Counted from the first letter of the stretch, positions 29,452 through 38,769 are shown. The stretch: 64,000 nucleotides of DNA from Bordetella sp. 02P26C-1 (GCF_009763255.1 NZ_WSJB01000018.1:62001-126000); one strand, 5' to 3'. Program-made: numbers and translations. The notes: generated by a model not told the origin, from the sequence alone.

Positions 29452-30378
29452 ATGCTGACCGTGCAGGATCTGATCGACGACAACATAGGGGACATCCCCT
29501 TTAGCTGGATTGCAGGTCAGACCGCGGCGCAGCGTGCGATTCCCGACGACGGCATGGCAGCGGCCGATCTGGTCGGGCACTTGAATCTGATCCACCCGTC
29601 GCGCGTCCAGGTATTTGGCGAGGAAGAAATCGCCTATTACGAGCGCATGGACAAGCGCCGCCGCGCCAGCTTGATGGACGAACTGCTCTTGGGTGGCGTG
29701 CCGGCTATTTTGCTCGCCGACGACCGCAAGCCTCCGCCAGATCTGGTCGCCCAGTGCGAACAGCATCAAGTCCCACTGTTATCCACGCCCATCGCGGCCG
29801 CGCAGCTGATCGACCTGCTGCGCATATATCTGAGCAAAAAGCTGGCTCCCACCACGACCGTGCATGGCGTTTTCATGGACGTGCTGGGGCTGGGGGTGTT
29901 GATTACCGGCGAATCCGGTCTGGGTAAAAGCGAGCTCGCGCTGGAGCTGATTTCACGCGGTCACGGCTTGGTGGCTGACGATGCGGTGGAATTTTCCCGT
30001 ATCGCGCCCAATATGATCGAGGGCCACTGCCCGCCGCTGCTGCAGAACATGCTGGAAGTACGCGGCCTGGGATTGTTGGATATCCGTACGATTTTTGGCG
30101 AGACCTCGGTGCGCCGGAAAATGCGCTTGAAGCTCATCGTGCACCTGATGCGCGCCACCGCACAAGACAAATTCGAACGCCTGCCGTTGCAGGACATCAC
30201 CCAAGATATGCTGGGCCTGCCCGTGCGCAAAGTCATGCTGCAGGTTGCGGCCGGCCGCAACCTCGCGGTGCTGGTCGAGGCGGCGGTGCGCAATACGATC
30301 CTGAAGCTGCGAGGAATCGATACGCTAGGCGAATTCATGGAACGCCAGGCAATGGCTATCCTGCAGAACAGCCGCTAA
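29452..30378 (+). CDS. hprK: HPr kinase/phosphorylase
   Basis: A 308-residue bifunctional enzyme that phosphorylates HPr on serine and removes the phosphate. The P-loop is GESGLGKSE (about 153-161), with [13 protein letters not shown] after it and [12 protein letters not shown] as the HprK-specific signature. The N-terminal domain (about 1-130) is the usual HprK fold. It is encoded 18 nt after ptsN, and proteobacterial HprK is normally linked with ptsN and rapZ. Here two cytochrome genes on the opposite strand lie between hprK and rapZ. Confidence 0.94.
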   Translation: MLTVQDLIDDNIGDIPFSWIAGQTAAQRAIPDDGMAAADLVGHLNLIHPSRVQVFGEEEIAYYERMDKRRRASLMDELLLGGVPAILLADDRKPPPDLVAQCEQHQVPLLSTPIAAAQLIDLLRIYLSKKLAPTTTVHGVFMDVLGLGVLITGESGLGKSELALELISRGHGLVADDAVEFSRIAPNMIEGHCPPLLQNMLEVRGLGLLDIRTIFGETSVRRKMRLKLIVHLMRATAQDKFERLPLQDITQDMLGLPVRKVMLQVAAGRNLAVLVEAAVRNTILKLRGIDTLGEFMERQAMAILQNSR

Positions 30379-30389
30379 GGCGGCCACGG

Positions 30390-31697
30390 TCAATCGACCC
30401 TGGCTCCGTCTCGCACGCGTTTGACGTCAAACGCCGTCACGGCCCCTGCGCGATTGCCCCAGCTGGCGCGGATATAGGACACCAGCGCGGCAATGTCGTT
30501 ATCGCCTAGCACCTGCCCAAACGGCGGCATGCCATGCGGGCGAGGGTTTGCTGCCGTGGCCGGGGCAAAGCCGCCGTCCAACAACACCCGTATCGCATTC
30601 ACCGGCGAGGACGCCGTCACCGTCGGGTTGTCCGTCAGCGCCGGCCATGCGCCGGGATGGCCCTCGCCCGTTTCCTGGTGACATTGGGCGCAATATTGCC
30701 CGTAGAGCTTCGCACCCAATGTCATCACCGCCGTGGACGGCGCGGTGATGCCCGTCGGCACGGGTCCGGCCGGCAATGATTTGAGGTATACGCCCATCGC
30801 CAAGGCGTCGTCCTGGGTCAGGTGTTGGGAACTGTTGACGACTACCTCGGCCATGGGTCCTAGCGCTGTGGAATGCGCAGCGATGCCGGTGCGTAACAGT
30901 GTCGCGATATCCTGCGCGGACCAGTCGCCCAGGCCGCCGTCGGCTTCATTGGTCAATGGCGGCGCATACCAACCCAGGCCGGTGATCATTGCACCCGACA
31001 GCCCGCCCTGCGTCGCGCCCCACCGGTTGCGTGGCGAATGGCACGCGGCACAATGGCCCAGGCCCTCGACGAGATATCGGCCGCGATTCCATTGCTCCGA
31101 CTGGCCCTGATCCTGCGACAGCCCGCCTGGAGTGAAATACAAGGCCCGCCAGAATGCCAATAATCCCCTCTGATCGTAGGGGAATTTCAGCTGATGCGCC
31201 GGACTGGGTTGTGGCGACGCGGGCACCGTACGCAGATACGCGAATAGGGCATCAGAGTCAGCTCGCGATACCCGCGTGTATTCGGTGTAAGGAAACGCCG
31301 GATACAGCAGCGTGCCATCTTTGGATTTGCCCGCGTGCAGCGCGCGCCAGAAATCGTCGGCATCCCAGGAGCCGATGCCGGCATCGGGATCCGGCGTGAT
31401 GTTGGGTCCGTACAGCGTCCCAAAGGGAGTCGGAATCGCGGTGCCGCCTGCGTAGCGCTGGCCACCCGCGACGGTATGACAGCCGGCGCAGTTGCCCACC
31501 AAGGCCAGATAACGGCCGCGCTCGATGCGTTGCGTATCCTCGGACGGGTTCGCCACCGGCGGGCGCGTGCTCGCGGTGGGTGCGTCTGCCGTATCGGTCG
31601 AAGCGCCCTCCCGAGTGCCCATCCAGTACAGCGTGGCCAGCACCGCCACGCACGCCAGCAACACGATGCCACCAGCTATTTTGAGAAAACGTCGCAT
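30390..31697 (-). CDS. Membrane-anchored triheme cytochrome c
   Basis: A 435-residue protein with an N-terminal membrane anchor (about 7-26) and three heme-c sites: C70-C73-H74, C216-C219-H220 and C336-C339-H340. The three-domain plan matches the cytochrome subunits of membrane-bound alcohol, aldehyde and gluconate dehydrogenases (AdhB type), which pass electrons to quinone or oxidase. No dehydrogenase gene is adjacent, so the partner is unknown. The diheme cytochrome gene lies 9 nt upstream on the same strand, so the two form an operon. It converges with hprK. Confidence 0.88.
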   Translation of the reverse strand: MRRFLKIAGGIVLLACVAVLATLYWMGTREGASTDTADAPTASTRPPVANPSEDTQRIERGRYLALVGNCAGCHTVAGGQRYAGGTAIPTPFGTLYGPNITPDPDAGIGSWDADDFWRALHAGKSKDGTLLYPAFPYTEYTRVSRADSDALFAYLRTVPASPQPSPAHQLKFPYDQRGLLAFWRALYFTPGGLSQDQGQSEQWNRGRYLVEGLGHCAACHSPRNRWGATQGGLSGAMITGLGWYAPPLTNEADGGLGDWSAQDIATLLRTGIAAHSTALGPMAEVVVNSSQHLTQDDALAMGVYLKSLPAGPVPTGITAPSTAVMTLGAKLYGQYCAQCHQETGEGHPGAWPALTDNPTVTASSPVNAIRVLLDGGFAPATAANPRPHGMPPFGQVLGDNDIAALVSYIRASWGNRAGAVTAFDVKRVRDGARVD

Positions 31698-31706
31698 GCA
31701 CGGGCC

Positions 31707-32462
31707 TCAGTGTTGCATCTGACTGCCGCACTCGGCAGGCAAGGTGACCGACCCCGTCGGATCAGGCACGTACGGTTCCACCACGGGCTGCGCGGCCAGC
31801 CAAGCTGACACGGCGCCGATATCCTCAGGCGTCAGCTTGCGCGCGACCTCGGCCATGCAGTCTGGCGCCGCCGCCCGGCGCAAGCCGTTGATCCAACCGC
31901 CGATCTGGGCGCCGATATAGTCGCGTGGCAACCCCAGCAATCCGGGGATCGCCGGCGCCAGCCCGTTTAACCGTGCGCCATGACAAGCCACACAGGCGGG
32001 CAAGCCTCGCGCTGCGTCGCCCTTCAGAGCCAGCACACGGCCGCGCTCCAACATGGACGCTGATACCGCTGGGCGCGCGGGCGCTGGATACGGCACATGC
32101 TGCTCGGCAAAAAAATCAGCCATTTCCCTCAGATAGGCGTCGGGCAAACCTGTCAGCAGATGGGTCATGGGCTGATACTGCCGCAAGCCGTCGCGGAAAT
32201 TCAGCAACTGGTGGTATAGGTAATCGCTGGGCTTGCCCGCCAGACGGGGATAGTAGCCGTCGGTGCCGGCTCGGCCCTGCTGGCCGTGACAGGCCGTACA
32301 GGCGGCCACGCGCGCCTGCATGGTGTCGGGCTCCAACCGCGGCGCAGCGGCGCCCGGCGCAGTGGCGCTGTGGGGGTCTGCGCCAGGCACTTGCGCGACG
32401 GCCAACGAGCCAGTCGAGGCTATCAACAGAACCAGCAGCCTGCGGGCGCAGCGCCTCCACAT
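31707..32462 (-). CDS. Periplasmic diheme cytochrome c (c4-like)
   Basis: A 251-residue protein with a signal peptide (MWRRCARRLLVLLIAS to about AVAQ, residue 24) and two heme-c sites, C55-C58-H59 and C157-C160-H161, each followed by a class I cytochrome fold. The layout resembles cytochrome c4 or the small cytochrome partner of quinohemoprotein dehydrogenases. I start at ATG 32462, which gives a clean signal peptide; an in-frame ATG 14 codons earlier is possible. First gene of a two-gene operon with the triheme cytochrome; divergent from rapZ. Confidence 0.87.
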   Translation of the reverse strand: MWRRCARRLLVLLIASTGSLAVAQVPGADPHSATAPGAAAPRLEPDTMQARVAACTACHGQQGRAGTDGYYPRLAGKPSDYLYHQLLNFRDGLRQYQPMTHLLTGLPDAYLREMADFFAEQHVPYPAPARPAVSASMLERGRVLALKGDAARGLPACVACHGARLNGLAPAIPGLLGLPRDYIGAQIGGWINGLRRAAAPDCMAEVARKLTPEDIGAVSAWLAAQPVVEPYVPDPTGSVTLPAECGSQMQH

Positions 32463-32681
32463 ACTCAACTCGCGACAGGGACGGACTGGCATCGATATGC
32501 TCACCTCGTTGCGGCGAAGCCGGGAAATCGGGACAATGAAGCACCGGCGTCTATGGGCGGTTCAATCTTACGCTGCCGCGACGGGCAGGTACAGCGCTTC
32601 GCCCTGGTTCAGGTACGAAACAACGTCATTACCAGCTATCTTGCCGGAACCGTCAGGCAATTTCATGCAACAATTGGGGTC

Positions 32682-33554
32682 ATGTTAAGAGTCGTCCTTA
32701 TTACCGGAATTTCCGGATCGGGCAAGTCGGTGGCCCTGCGCATGCTTGAAGACACCGGCTATACGTGTATCGACAATCTGCCGGTACGCTTTTTGAGCGA
32801 AGTCATCGCCAGCGCGCGCGACGATGAGCTTGCCCGGATAGCGATTGCCATTGATGTGCGTTCGCCGGGCGAACTGGCCGAGTTGCCCGACGTGGTCACG
32901 GCCCAGCGCGCCATGGGCACCTCGCTACGGGTGATTTTTCTCGACGCCAACACGCAGACCTTGGTGCAGCGTTATTCGGAGTCACGACGCCGCCACCCCT
33001 TGACCGACCGGCTCTCGCGCCACGGCCAGGCACCCTCCCTGCTGGACGCCATCGCACTGGAACGCGATCTGCTCGCGCCGTTACGCGAACAGGAGCATGT
33101 GATCGATACCTCGGATCTGACGCCGGGGCAGTTACGGGCATGGATCAGCGACCTGATCCAGGATGATCGCCCACCGCTCGTGCTGACCTTCGAATCCTTT
33201 GCATTCAAGCGCGGGGTGCCTAACGACGCGGATCTGGTGTTTGACGCGCGCTGCCTGCCGAACCCGTATTACGACCGCAATCTGCGGCCTTTGACCGGCC
33301 GGGACGAGGCGGTGGCGACGTGGCTGGCGAGTTTCGATGTCGTTAACCAGATGATCGACGACATTACCGATTATCTGCGGCGTTGGCTGCCCAGATATAC
33401 ACAAGACACACGCAGCTATCTGACCGTGGCGGTGGGCTGCACGGGCGGGCAGCATCGTTCCGTGTACGTGGTGGAACAGCTGGCGAAACGATTTGCCGAT
33501 CATGATCCATTGCTGATCCGGCATCGTGCCCAACTGCCGAAAGAACACGCGTGA
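32682..33554 (+). CDS. rapZ: RNase adapter RapZ
   Basis: A 290-residue P-loop protein. The nucleotide site is GISGSGKSVALRMLED near the N terminus, and the C-terminal half has FGFKRG-like SFAFKRGVPNDADLVFD, NPYYDRNLR and GCTGGQHRSVY. In enterobacteria RapZ guides RNase E to the sRNA GlmZ and senses glucosamine 6-phosphate; the betaproteobacterial role is less clear. I start at ATG 32682 (MLRVVLITGISG) by family N terminus. Its stop overlaps the GTG start of rlpA (GTGA). Confidence 0.94.
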   Translation: MLRVVLITGISGSGKSVALRMLEDTGYTCIDNLPVRFLSEVIASARDDELARIAIAIDVRSPGELAELPDVVTAQRAMGTSLRVIFLDANTQTLVQRYSESRRRHPLTDRLSRHGQAPSLLDAIALERDLLAPLREQEHVIDTSDLTPGQLRAWISDLIQDDRPPLVLTFESFAFKRGVPNDADLVFDARCLPNPYYDRNLRPLTGRDEAVATWLASFDVVNQMIDDITDYLRRWLPRYTQDTRSYLTVAVGCTGGQHRSVYVVEQLAKRFADHDPLLIRHRAQLPKEHA

Positions 33555-34522
33555 ACGTGACGCGTTCTTGGCTCGCCCTCGTCATCATTGGCCTCGCGGT
33601 TGCAATCGCGGGCTGCTCCTCGCCGGGCAAGCGCAAGGCGGGCGGGTATTACCAAGACGATGGTCCGGGGCACGACATTCCGGCCAACATCGACAAGATC
33701 CCGGACGCCGTGCCGCGCATCGAGCCGTTGGCCAGCGGCGCGAACCGGCCCTATACCGTGCTGGGCAAGAACTACGTGCCCATCGCGGACCCGGACCGCC
33801 CGTATAAAGTGCGAGGCATCGCCTCCTGGTATGGACGCAAGTTTCATGGCAACAGCACCTCCATCGGAGAGGCTTACGATATGTACGCCATGACCGCCGC
33901 GCATCCGACGATGCCGCTGCCCAGCTATGCACGCGTGACCAGTCATGTGAATGGCAAAACCGTCATCGTGCGGGTCAATGACCGTGGGCCGTTTCTGCAC
34001 GACCGCGTCATGGATTTGTCGTACGCGGCGGCTCATAAACTGGGCATCGTCGCCAAGGGTAGCGGAGAAGTGACGGTGGAACGCATCCTACCCGCCGAAA
34101 TCCGTCTGGCGCAGTCGCGCGGCGGCGTGGTGACGGCCTCCGGGGCTTCAAACGCTGTCGCCACGGCATCCGAGGATCTGCCCATAGGAGCGGCCCCTAT
34201 TGCAACGGCCAGCTTGACGATGACGGAGCTCGCGCCCATGACGCCGGCGGCATCGGCACAGCAAATGACAGCTAGTCCCAGTTCCTCGGCCGGTGCGTTT
34301 TATCTGCAAATGGGTGCATTTAGTCAGCCCGGCAACGCCCAGGCCTTGGTGCAACAGGTCAACCAACAGCTGGCAGACGCCCAAATGGTGGCGGCCGTGC
34401 ACCAGAACGGCATGCTGTATCGCGTCCGGATGGGGCCTTATTCCGATCGTGCCTCGGCACTCAGCGCCGCACAACGCGTAGCCGACAGGATCGGCATCAT
34501 GCCGAGCCTCGCGACGCCGTAA
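33551..34522 (+). CDS. rlpA: Septal ring lytic transglycosylase RlpA family lipoprotein
   Basis: A 323-residue outer-membrane lipoprotein precursor; the signal ends in AIAGC, so Cys21 is the likely lipidation site. A double-psi beta-barrel domain (IASWYGRKFHGNSTS through VNDRGPF, about 93-165) carries the transglycosylase site. A C-terminal SPOR domain (FYLQMGAFSQPGNAQ, about 250-320) binds denuded septal peptidoglycan. An Ala/Ser/Thr-rich linker joins them. Start is GTG 33551, overlapping the rapZ stop by 4 nt. Confidence 0.91.
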   Translation: MNVTRSWLALVIIGLAVAIAGCSSPGKRKAGGYYQDDGPGHDIPANIDKIPDAVPRIEPLASGANRPYTVLGKNYVPIADPDRPYKVRGIASWYGRKFHGNSTSIGEAYDMYAMTAAHPTMPLPSYARVTSHVNGKTVIVRVNDRGPFLHDRVMDLSYAAAHKLGIVAKGSGEVTVERILPAEIRLAQSRGGVVTASGASNAVATASEDLPIGAAPIATASLTMTELAPMTPAASAQQMTASPSSSAGAFYLQMGAFSQPGNAQALVQQVNQQLADAQMVAAVHQNGMLYRVRMGPYSDRASALSAAQRVADRIGIMPSLATP

Positions 34523-34599
34523 CGGCCAACGAAACAACGCCGATTCGCGCCAAGCCCTACAACCTTACTGTTAAACCGGCGTTGGCCGCATCTGTGGAT

Positions 34600-35157
34600 T
34601 CACCAAGGCAAGTCTAGCTGGCTATTCTCCACACGCCGCACACGCGCGTGATGGCCAAGATAGCGGTGGCCTTCGTGCCTGAGCAGCGCGTGCTTGCGCG
34701 GCAATCCCGCCGAAAAGCCGGTCAACGCGGTGTCGCGGCCGACGACACGGTGGCAAGGGATGAAGATGCACAGCGGGTTGCGGCCGATGGCTTGCGCGAC
34801 GGCGCGGGCGGCTTTGGGCTTGCCGATAGCCATCGCGATATCGCTATAGCTGCAGACCGCGCCGAAGTCCAGCAGGCGCAGCTGCTGCCAGACGCGTTGC
34901 TGAAAGACTGTGCCTTGCGGCGCGAACTCGACATCAAAATGTTGGCGGTCGCCGGCGAACCAGTCAGCGAGTTCGACACGCGCCTGGTTGAGGACCGGAT
35001 GCTCCGGCTGCGACCGCCAGGCTTGCGACAGCTCGGGCAGGTCCGGCTGATCAAGGAACCAAGCGCCGCTCAGACCCTTCGGCTGCCCCTCGCACGCGCG
35101 GGCAGCCAGGCGCATCACGCCCAAGGGAGTGTCCGTATCCAAATAGAGCCACGTCAT
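34600..35157 (-). CDS. ogt: Methylated-DNA--protein-cysteine methyltransferase
   Basis: A 185-residue suicide repair enzyme that takes methyl groups from O6-methylguanine. The active site FIPCHRVVGRD puts the acceptor at Cys135, and FQQRVWQQLRLLDFG plus YSDIAMAIGKPKAARAV (motif IGKPKAARAV) complete the C-terminal DNA-binding domain. No Ada regulatory domain is fused, so this is the Ogt form. The gene overlaps the end of rsmI by 4 nt (ATGA) and is translated with it. Confidence 0.93.
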   Translation of the reverse strand: MTWLYLDTDTPLGVMRLAARACEGQPKGLSGAWFLDQPDLPELSQAWRSQPEHPVLNQARVELADWFAGDRQHFDVEFAPQGTVFQQRVWQQLRLLDFGAVCSYSDIAMAIGKPKAARAVAQAIGRNPLCIFIPCHRVVGRDTALTGFSAGLPRKHALLRHEGHRYLGHHARVRRVENSQLDLPW

Positions 35158-36092
35158 GCACCACCTTTACGCGCCAACGCGAGCGCATAGAGCGCGTCGC
35201 GCGGCTGGCCGGTCACGCGCGCAGCGACTTTGGCCGTATCGCGCACGGAGAGGGTCTCCAGCAAGGCGTCGATCAACACAATCGTCTGAGGATCATCGGG
35301 CACACTGTCGTCCACCTCGGCCGCGACCTCGGCGTGAACGATCAGCACAAATTCGCCCTGTGCGCGATGCGCGTCGCCCGCGAGCCAGGCCTGGGCGTCC
35401 GATAGCGGCAGCGTCACGATCTGCTCGAACCGCTTGGTGAGCTCGCGCGCGATCGTCAGCTTGCGGTCGCCGCCACAGACTTCAAGCAGATCGCCGAGCA
35501 TCGCGCCCAGCCGATGAGGTGATTCAAACATCACCACCGGCGCGGGCAGCGCGCACCAGGAGCGCAGCCAGCGCTGGCGCGCGGTCGCCTTGGACGGCGC
35601 GAAGCCCGCGAAGGCAAAGGCGGGATTTTCGTCGGAGGTGACGCCGCTACCCATGAGCGCGGTGATCACGGCGCTCGGACCGGGTACGGGCACCACGGCA
35701 TAACCGGCGGCGCGCACCACGCGCACGACACGGGCACCCGGGTCACTGACCGCGGGCGCGCCCGCATCGGATACCAGCGCGACGCGCTGCCCCTGCGCCA
35801 GACGCGCGCAGATATCCTGAGCGGCGCTGGCCTCGTTATGGCGATGCGCGGCAATCAACGGCGTGTTGATGCCCCAGGCATCCAGCAGACTGCGCGTGGC
35901 GCGCGTGTCTTCGGCGGCAATGACATCGGCCTGGCTCAGCGCCTGCCAGGCCCTGAGGCCCAGATCACCGAGGTTGCCGATCGGCGTGGCCACCACATAT
36001 AGCGCGGCCTCGGGCCAATGTTGGCCCGCCACGCGCTCGGCCATGCGGCGCCATCCCTCGGACGCCTGCGTAAGCGGGACATTTTGATTCAT
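35154..36092 (-). CDS. rsmI: 16S rRNA (cytidine(1402)-2'-O)-methyltransferase
   Basis: A 312-residue SAM-dependent methyltransferase of the tetrapyrrole methylase fold that 2'-O-methylates C1402 of 16S rRNA. Motifs: LYVVATPIGNLGDL, VIAAEDTRATRSLL, VSDAGAPAVSDPGARVV (motif SDAGAPAVSDPG) and VPVPGPSAVITAL. Length is near the E. coli protein (286) with a 25-residue N-terminal extension. It is divergent from yraN, its common neighbour, with 69 nt between starts, and ogt follows with a 4-nt overlap. Confidence 0.95.
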   Translation of the reverse strand: MNQNVPLTQASEGWRRMAERVAGQHWPEAALYVVATPIGNLGDLGLRAWQALSQADVIAAEDTRATRSLLDAWGINTPLIAAHRHNEASAAQDICARLAQGQRVALVSDAGAPAVSDPGARVVRVVRAAGYAVVPVPGPSAVITALMGSGVTSDENPAFAFAGFAPSKATARQRWLRSWCALPAPVVMFESPHRLGAMLGDLLEVCGGDRKLTIARELTKRFEQIVTLPLSDAQAWLAGDAHRAQGEFVLIVHAEVAAEVDDSVPDDPQTIVLIDALLETLSVRDTAKVAARVTGQPRDALYALALARKGGA

Positions 36093-36161
36093 CGAAGCTC
36101 ACCACCCAACTGCAAAGTATGTCAGTGTAGCCGCCTGACTCGTGCCTGGGGCGCTTAAGCC

Positions 36162-36734
36162 ATGACGGATCCTTTTCTGGATATTGCCTACGCGCGCGCA
36201 CGCGCCGCGCAGCAACAGCAAGTAAAACGGCGTCGCGCGGCCGCCAAGCGCGCGATGCGACAAGCCGCCGCGGCCGAAACAACAGGCGGCGCGGTCGGGC
36301 TTGCGTCATCGCGCGCAAAGACGGGGCATGGCGAGGCCGCTTCATCGCTGATTGAACCCAATGGTTGGCCCGCCTCTCCTACCCAGCGAGCTGGGGCGGC
36401 TTACGAAGACCGGGCGCTTGAGCGATTGATGGCGTCGGGTCTGACACCGCTGGCCCGCAACGTACGTTGCCGCACGGGCGAGATTGATCTGATTATGCGC
36501 GATGGCGACGTGCTGGTATTCGTCGAGGTACGATCCAGATCGAATCGTGACTTTGGCGGAGCGGCGGCCAGCATCGGGCACGTCAAGCGCGAGCGCCTGA
36601 TCCGCAGCGCGGCGTTGTTGTTGCCCGCCCTGGCCCGTCGTTACTGGGGCGCGCGCATGCCCGTCGCGCGCTTCGATGTGGTCGCCTTCGATGGCGACGA
36701 GATGATCTGGCTGCGGGCCGCTTTTCACCTTTAG
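36162..36734 (+). CDS. yraN: YraN family (UPF0102) nuclease-fold protein
   Basis: A 190-residue protein whose C-terminal 120 residues form the UPF0102 domain ([42 protein letters not shown] in part as [11 protein letters not shown] and FVEVRSR), a restriction-endonuclease-like fold with the E/D/E-x-K-type acidic residues visible. Function is unproven. The first 70 residues are an Arg/Ala/Gln-rich, probably disordered extension not usual in the family. The order rsmI (divergent), yraN, SIS protein, dolP matches the E. coli yra locus without lpoA. Confidence 0.88.
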   Translation: MTDPFLDIAYARARAAQQQQVKRRRAAAKRAMRQAAAAETTGGAVGLASSRAKTGHGEAASSLIEPNGWPASPTQRAGAAYEDRALERLMASGLTPLARNVRCRTGEIDLIMRDGDVLVFVEVRSRSNRDFGGAAASIGHVKRERLIRSAALLLPALARRYWGARMPVARFDVVAFDGDEMIWLRAAFHL

Positions 36735-36773
36735 TCGCACGCCGGAATCGGCCACCATGAGATAATGCCGCGC

Positions 36774-37367
36774 ATGGATATGACTTCACGAATGACGTCG
36801 CATTTTCGCGATGCCATGGCAGCCTGCGAAGCCAGCATGAACGCGCTCTCGGCCCCTTTGGCCACCGCGGTCGAGTTGATGTTCGCCGCCTTGGCCAATA
36901 ACGGCAAGATTCTGGCTTGCGGCAATGGTGGCTCCGCGGCCGACGCGCAGCATTTCATCGCGGAACTGGTGGGCCGGTTCGAACGCGAGCGGCTACCCCT
37001 GGCCGGGATTGCCTTGAACACCGATACCGCCATCCTCACGGCCGTGGGCAATGACTATGGTTTCGAGGAAATCTTCGAACGCCAGGTCAGCGCGCTGGGC
37101 CAGCCAGGCGATGTGCTGGTGGCGATTTCCACCAGTGGCAATTCGGCCAACGTCATCCGCGCGATGGAGGCGGCTCACGATCGCGAGATGACCATCATCG
37201 CGCTCACCGGTAAAGGTGGCGGCGTGATGGGTGAACTCTTGACCGAACACGACATTCATTTGTGCGTGCCGAGCGATCGCACCATGCGCATTCAGGAAGT
37301 CCATGCGCTGACCTTGCATGCACTCTGTGACGGCATCGATGCCTTACTTCTCGGAGACACCGAATAA
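36774..37367 (+). CDS. gmhA: Phosphoheptose isomerase-like SIS protein (GmhA; DiaA by position)
   Basis: A 197-residue single SIS-domain protein. It has ILACGNGGSAADAQHF, VAISTSGNSANVI and RIQEVHALTLH. The four GmhA zinc/catalytic positions (His and Glu in QHFIAEL, Gln and His in RIQEVHALTLH) are all present, whereas E. coli DiaA has lost two of them. That supports sedoheptulose 7-phosphate isomerase, first step of heptose synthesis for LPS, even though the locus order (rsmI, yraN, this gene, dolP) is the diaA position. Start ATG 36774 is chosen; ATG 36765 is also in frame, and neither has a Shine-Dalgarno. Overlaps dolP by 1 nt (TAATG). Confidence 0.85.
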   Translation: MDMTSRMTSHFRDAMAACEASMNALSAPLATAVELMFAALANNGKILACGNGGSAADAQHFIAELVGRFERERLPLAGIALNTDTAILTAVGNDYGFEEIFERQVSALGQPGDVLVAISTSGNSANVIRAMEAAHDREMTIIALTGKGGGVMGELLTEHDIHLCVPSDRTMRIQEVHALTLHALCDGIDALLLGDTE

Positions 37368-38113
37368 TGTTGGATGCTCGCAAAGTCGCACGTCCGTTAC
37401 TGCTCTCGGCCGTGCTCGCCACCGCAGCGGTTTCCTTATCGGCATGCGCCCCGCTCCTCGTGGGCGGCGCGGCTGCCACAACGGCAGTCGTCATCACCGA
37501 TCGGCGCACCTCGGGCGCGCAAATCGAAGACAAAAACATCGACTTCAAGGCTGAAAAGCAGATCGGCGACAAACTGGGCGCCGGGGCACGGGTCAATGCC
37601 ATGTCCTATAACGGCATTGTGCTGCTGACCGGCGATGTGCCGACTCAACAAGCCAAGGACGAAGCGACCAGGATCGCCGAGAGCATTCAGCACGTGGAAA
37701 AGGTCGTGAACCAGCTGAACATCGGTCCCGAGACCTCGTTCGGCACGCGTTCGAACGATACGTGGTTGACGTCCAAGGTCAAGGCCAAGCTGCTGGACAC
37801 CAAGTACGTGCCCTCGGCCACGATCGACGTGACGACTGACAACGGCGTGGTGTACCTGATGGGCCTGGTCACCGAGGCCGAAGGCAATTACGCGGCGACC
37901 GCAGCGTCGGAAGTCAGCGGCGTGAAAAAGGTCGTCAAAATCTTCGAGACCATCAGCCGCGAAGAAGCGTTGAAGCTGTCCGGCCAGAGCGCATCGACCC
38001 CGGCGACCTCCTCACCCACGACGACGACCAATAATCTCGCCCCATCGAGCACCGCGCCCGCCGGTAATAGCGGCGCGGCCAGCGGTGGCGTCGAAGTCAT
38101 GCCGATTCAATAA
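37367..38113 (+). CDS. dolP: BON-domain outer-membrane lipoprotein (DolP/YraP-like)
   Basis: A 248-residue lipoprotein precursor; the signal ends SLSAC, placing the lipidated Cys at about residue 27. Two BON domains follow (KAEKQIGDKLGAGARVNAMSYNGIVLLTGDV and SKVKAKLLDTKYVPSATIDVTTDNGVVYLMGLV, quoted by their ends LLTGDV and VYLMGLV). In E. coli DolP binds anionic phospholipid and supports envelope integrity and BAM. The last 50 residues are a Ser/Thr/Pro/Ala-rich tail not present in E. coli DolP (191). Coupled to the SIS gene by TAATG overlap. Confidence 0.88.
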   Translation: MLDARKVARPLLLSAVLATAAVSLSACAPLLVGGAAATTAVVITDRRTSGAQIEDKNIDFKAEKQIGDKLGAGARVNAMSYNGIVLLTGDVPTQQAKDEATRIAESIQHVEKVVNQLNIGPETSFGTRSNDTWLTSKVKAKLLDTKYVPSATIDVTTDNGVVYLMGLVTEAEGNYAATAASEVSGVKKVVKIFETISREEALKLSGQSASTPATSSPTTTTNNLAPSSTAPAGNSGAASGGVEVMPIQ

Positions 38114-38118
38114 ACGCC

Positions 38119-38613
38119 ATGAAAAAGCTCGTGCTGTCCCTCGTCGTTCTGGTGGCGGCCGGCATTGGCGCCTGGTTTCTCTGGCGCCCTGCCGCCCCTG
38201 CTCCTGATGTGGCCTTCACCACCATCGAGGGGAAACAATTCAGCATGCACGATTTGCGTGGCAAGGTCGTGCTGGTGAAGTTCTGGGCCACGAGCTGCGT
38301 GACCTGCGTCAAGCAGATGCCGGGCACGATCGAGACCTACAACATATACGCCCCCAAGGGCTATGAGACGGTGGCGGTCGCAATGAATTATGACCCGCCG
38401 AACTACGTGCTGAATTTCGCCGAAACGCGCAAGCTGCCCTTTCCGGTGGCGCTCGATACGCGGGGCGATATCGCCCAGGCATTCGGCGATGTCAAACTCA
38501 CGCCCACGGCATTTCTGATCGACAAGCAAGGTCGCATCATCAAGCGCTATCTTGGCGATTACGACATGGCGGATTTTCACGCCACACTGGACAAGGCATT
38601 GGCCGCCGGCTAA
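38119..38613 (+). CDS. TlpA/ResA-like periplasmic thioredoxin
   Basis: A 164-residue membrane-anchored thiol-disulfide oxidoreductase. An N-terminal hydrophobic anchor (about 4-22) is followed by a thioredoxin fold with redox site C60-V-T-C63 in WATSCVTC and the cis-Pro loop KLTPTAFLID. This is the AhpC-TSA/TlpA family, often involved in cytochrome c maturation or periplasmic reduction; the partner is unknown. It starts 5 nt after dolP, so it belongs to the same transcript, and a hairpin terminator follows. Confidence 0.88.
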   Translation: MKKLVLSLVVLVAAGIGAWFLWRPAAPAPDVAFTTIEGKQFSMHDLRGKVVLVKFWATSCVTCVKQMPGTIETYNIYAPKGYETVAVAMNYDPPNYVLNFAETRKLPFPVALDTRGDIAQAFGDVKLTPTAFLIDKQGRIIKRYLGDYDMADFHATLDKALAAG

Positions 38614-38641
38614 ACGTCGAGACTCATCTCGATCCCTACAA

Positions 38642-38680
38642 AAAGGCCTGAGTACGGTGCGAGTCCGGACTCAGGCCTTT
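38642..38680. terminator. Hairpin terminator after the TlpA-like gene
   Basis: A 12-bp perfect stem, AAAGGCCTGAGT (38642-38653) with ACTCAGGCCTTT (38669-38680), around a 15-nt loop that itself contains the palindrome GAGTCCGGACTC overlapping the stem. The stem ends in A/T runs on both strands, so it may stop transcripts from the TlpA-like gene and the convergent MetQ-like gene. Confidence 0.7.
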
Positions 38681-38769
38681 GAACTTCAAGGTTTCGCGCG
38701 AGGGCTCAGGCAAGGGCAGACATCCGAGGACGCTGATGTCTGGGACCGCGATCTACCCTCGTGCCGTGC

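Noticed and set aside
34523-34588. 9-bp inverted repeat between rlpA and ogt as a terminator
   Set aside because: The arms (CGGCCAACG and CGTTGGCCG) are separated by 48 nt with no U-tract; too weak to call.
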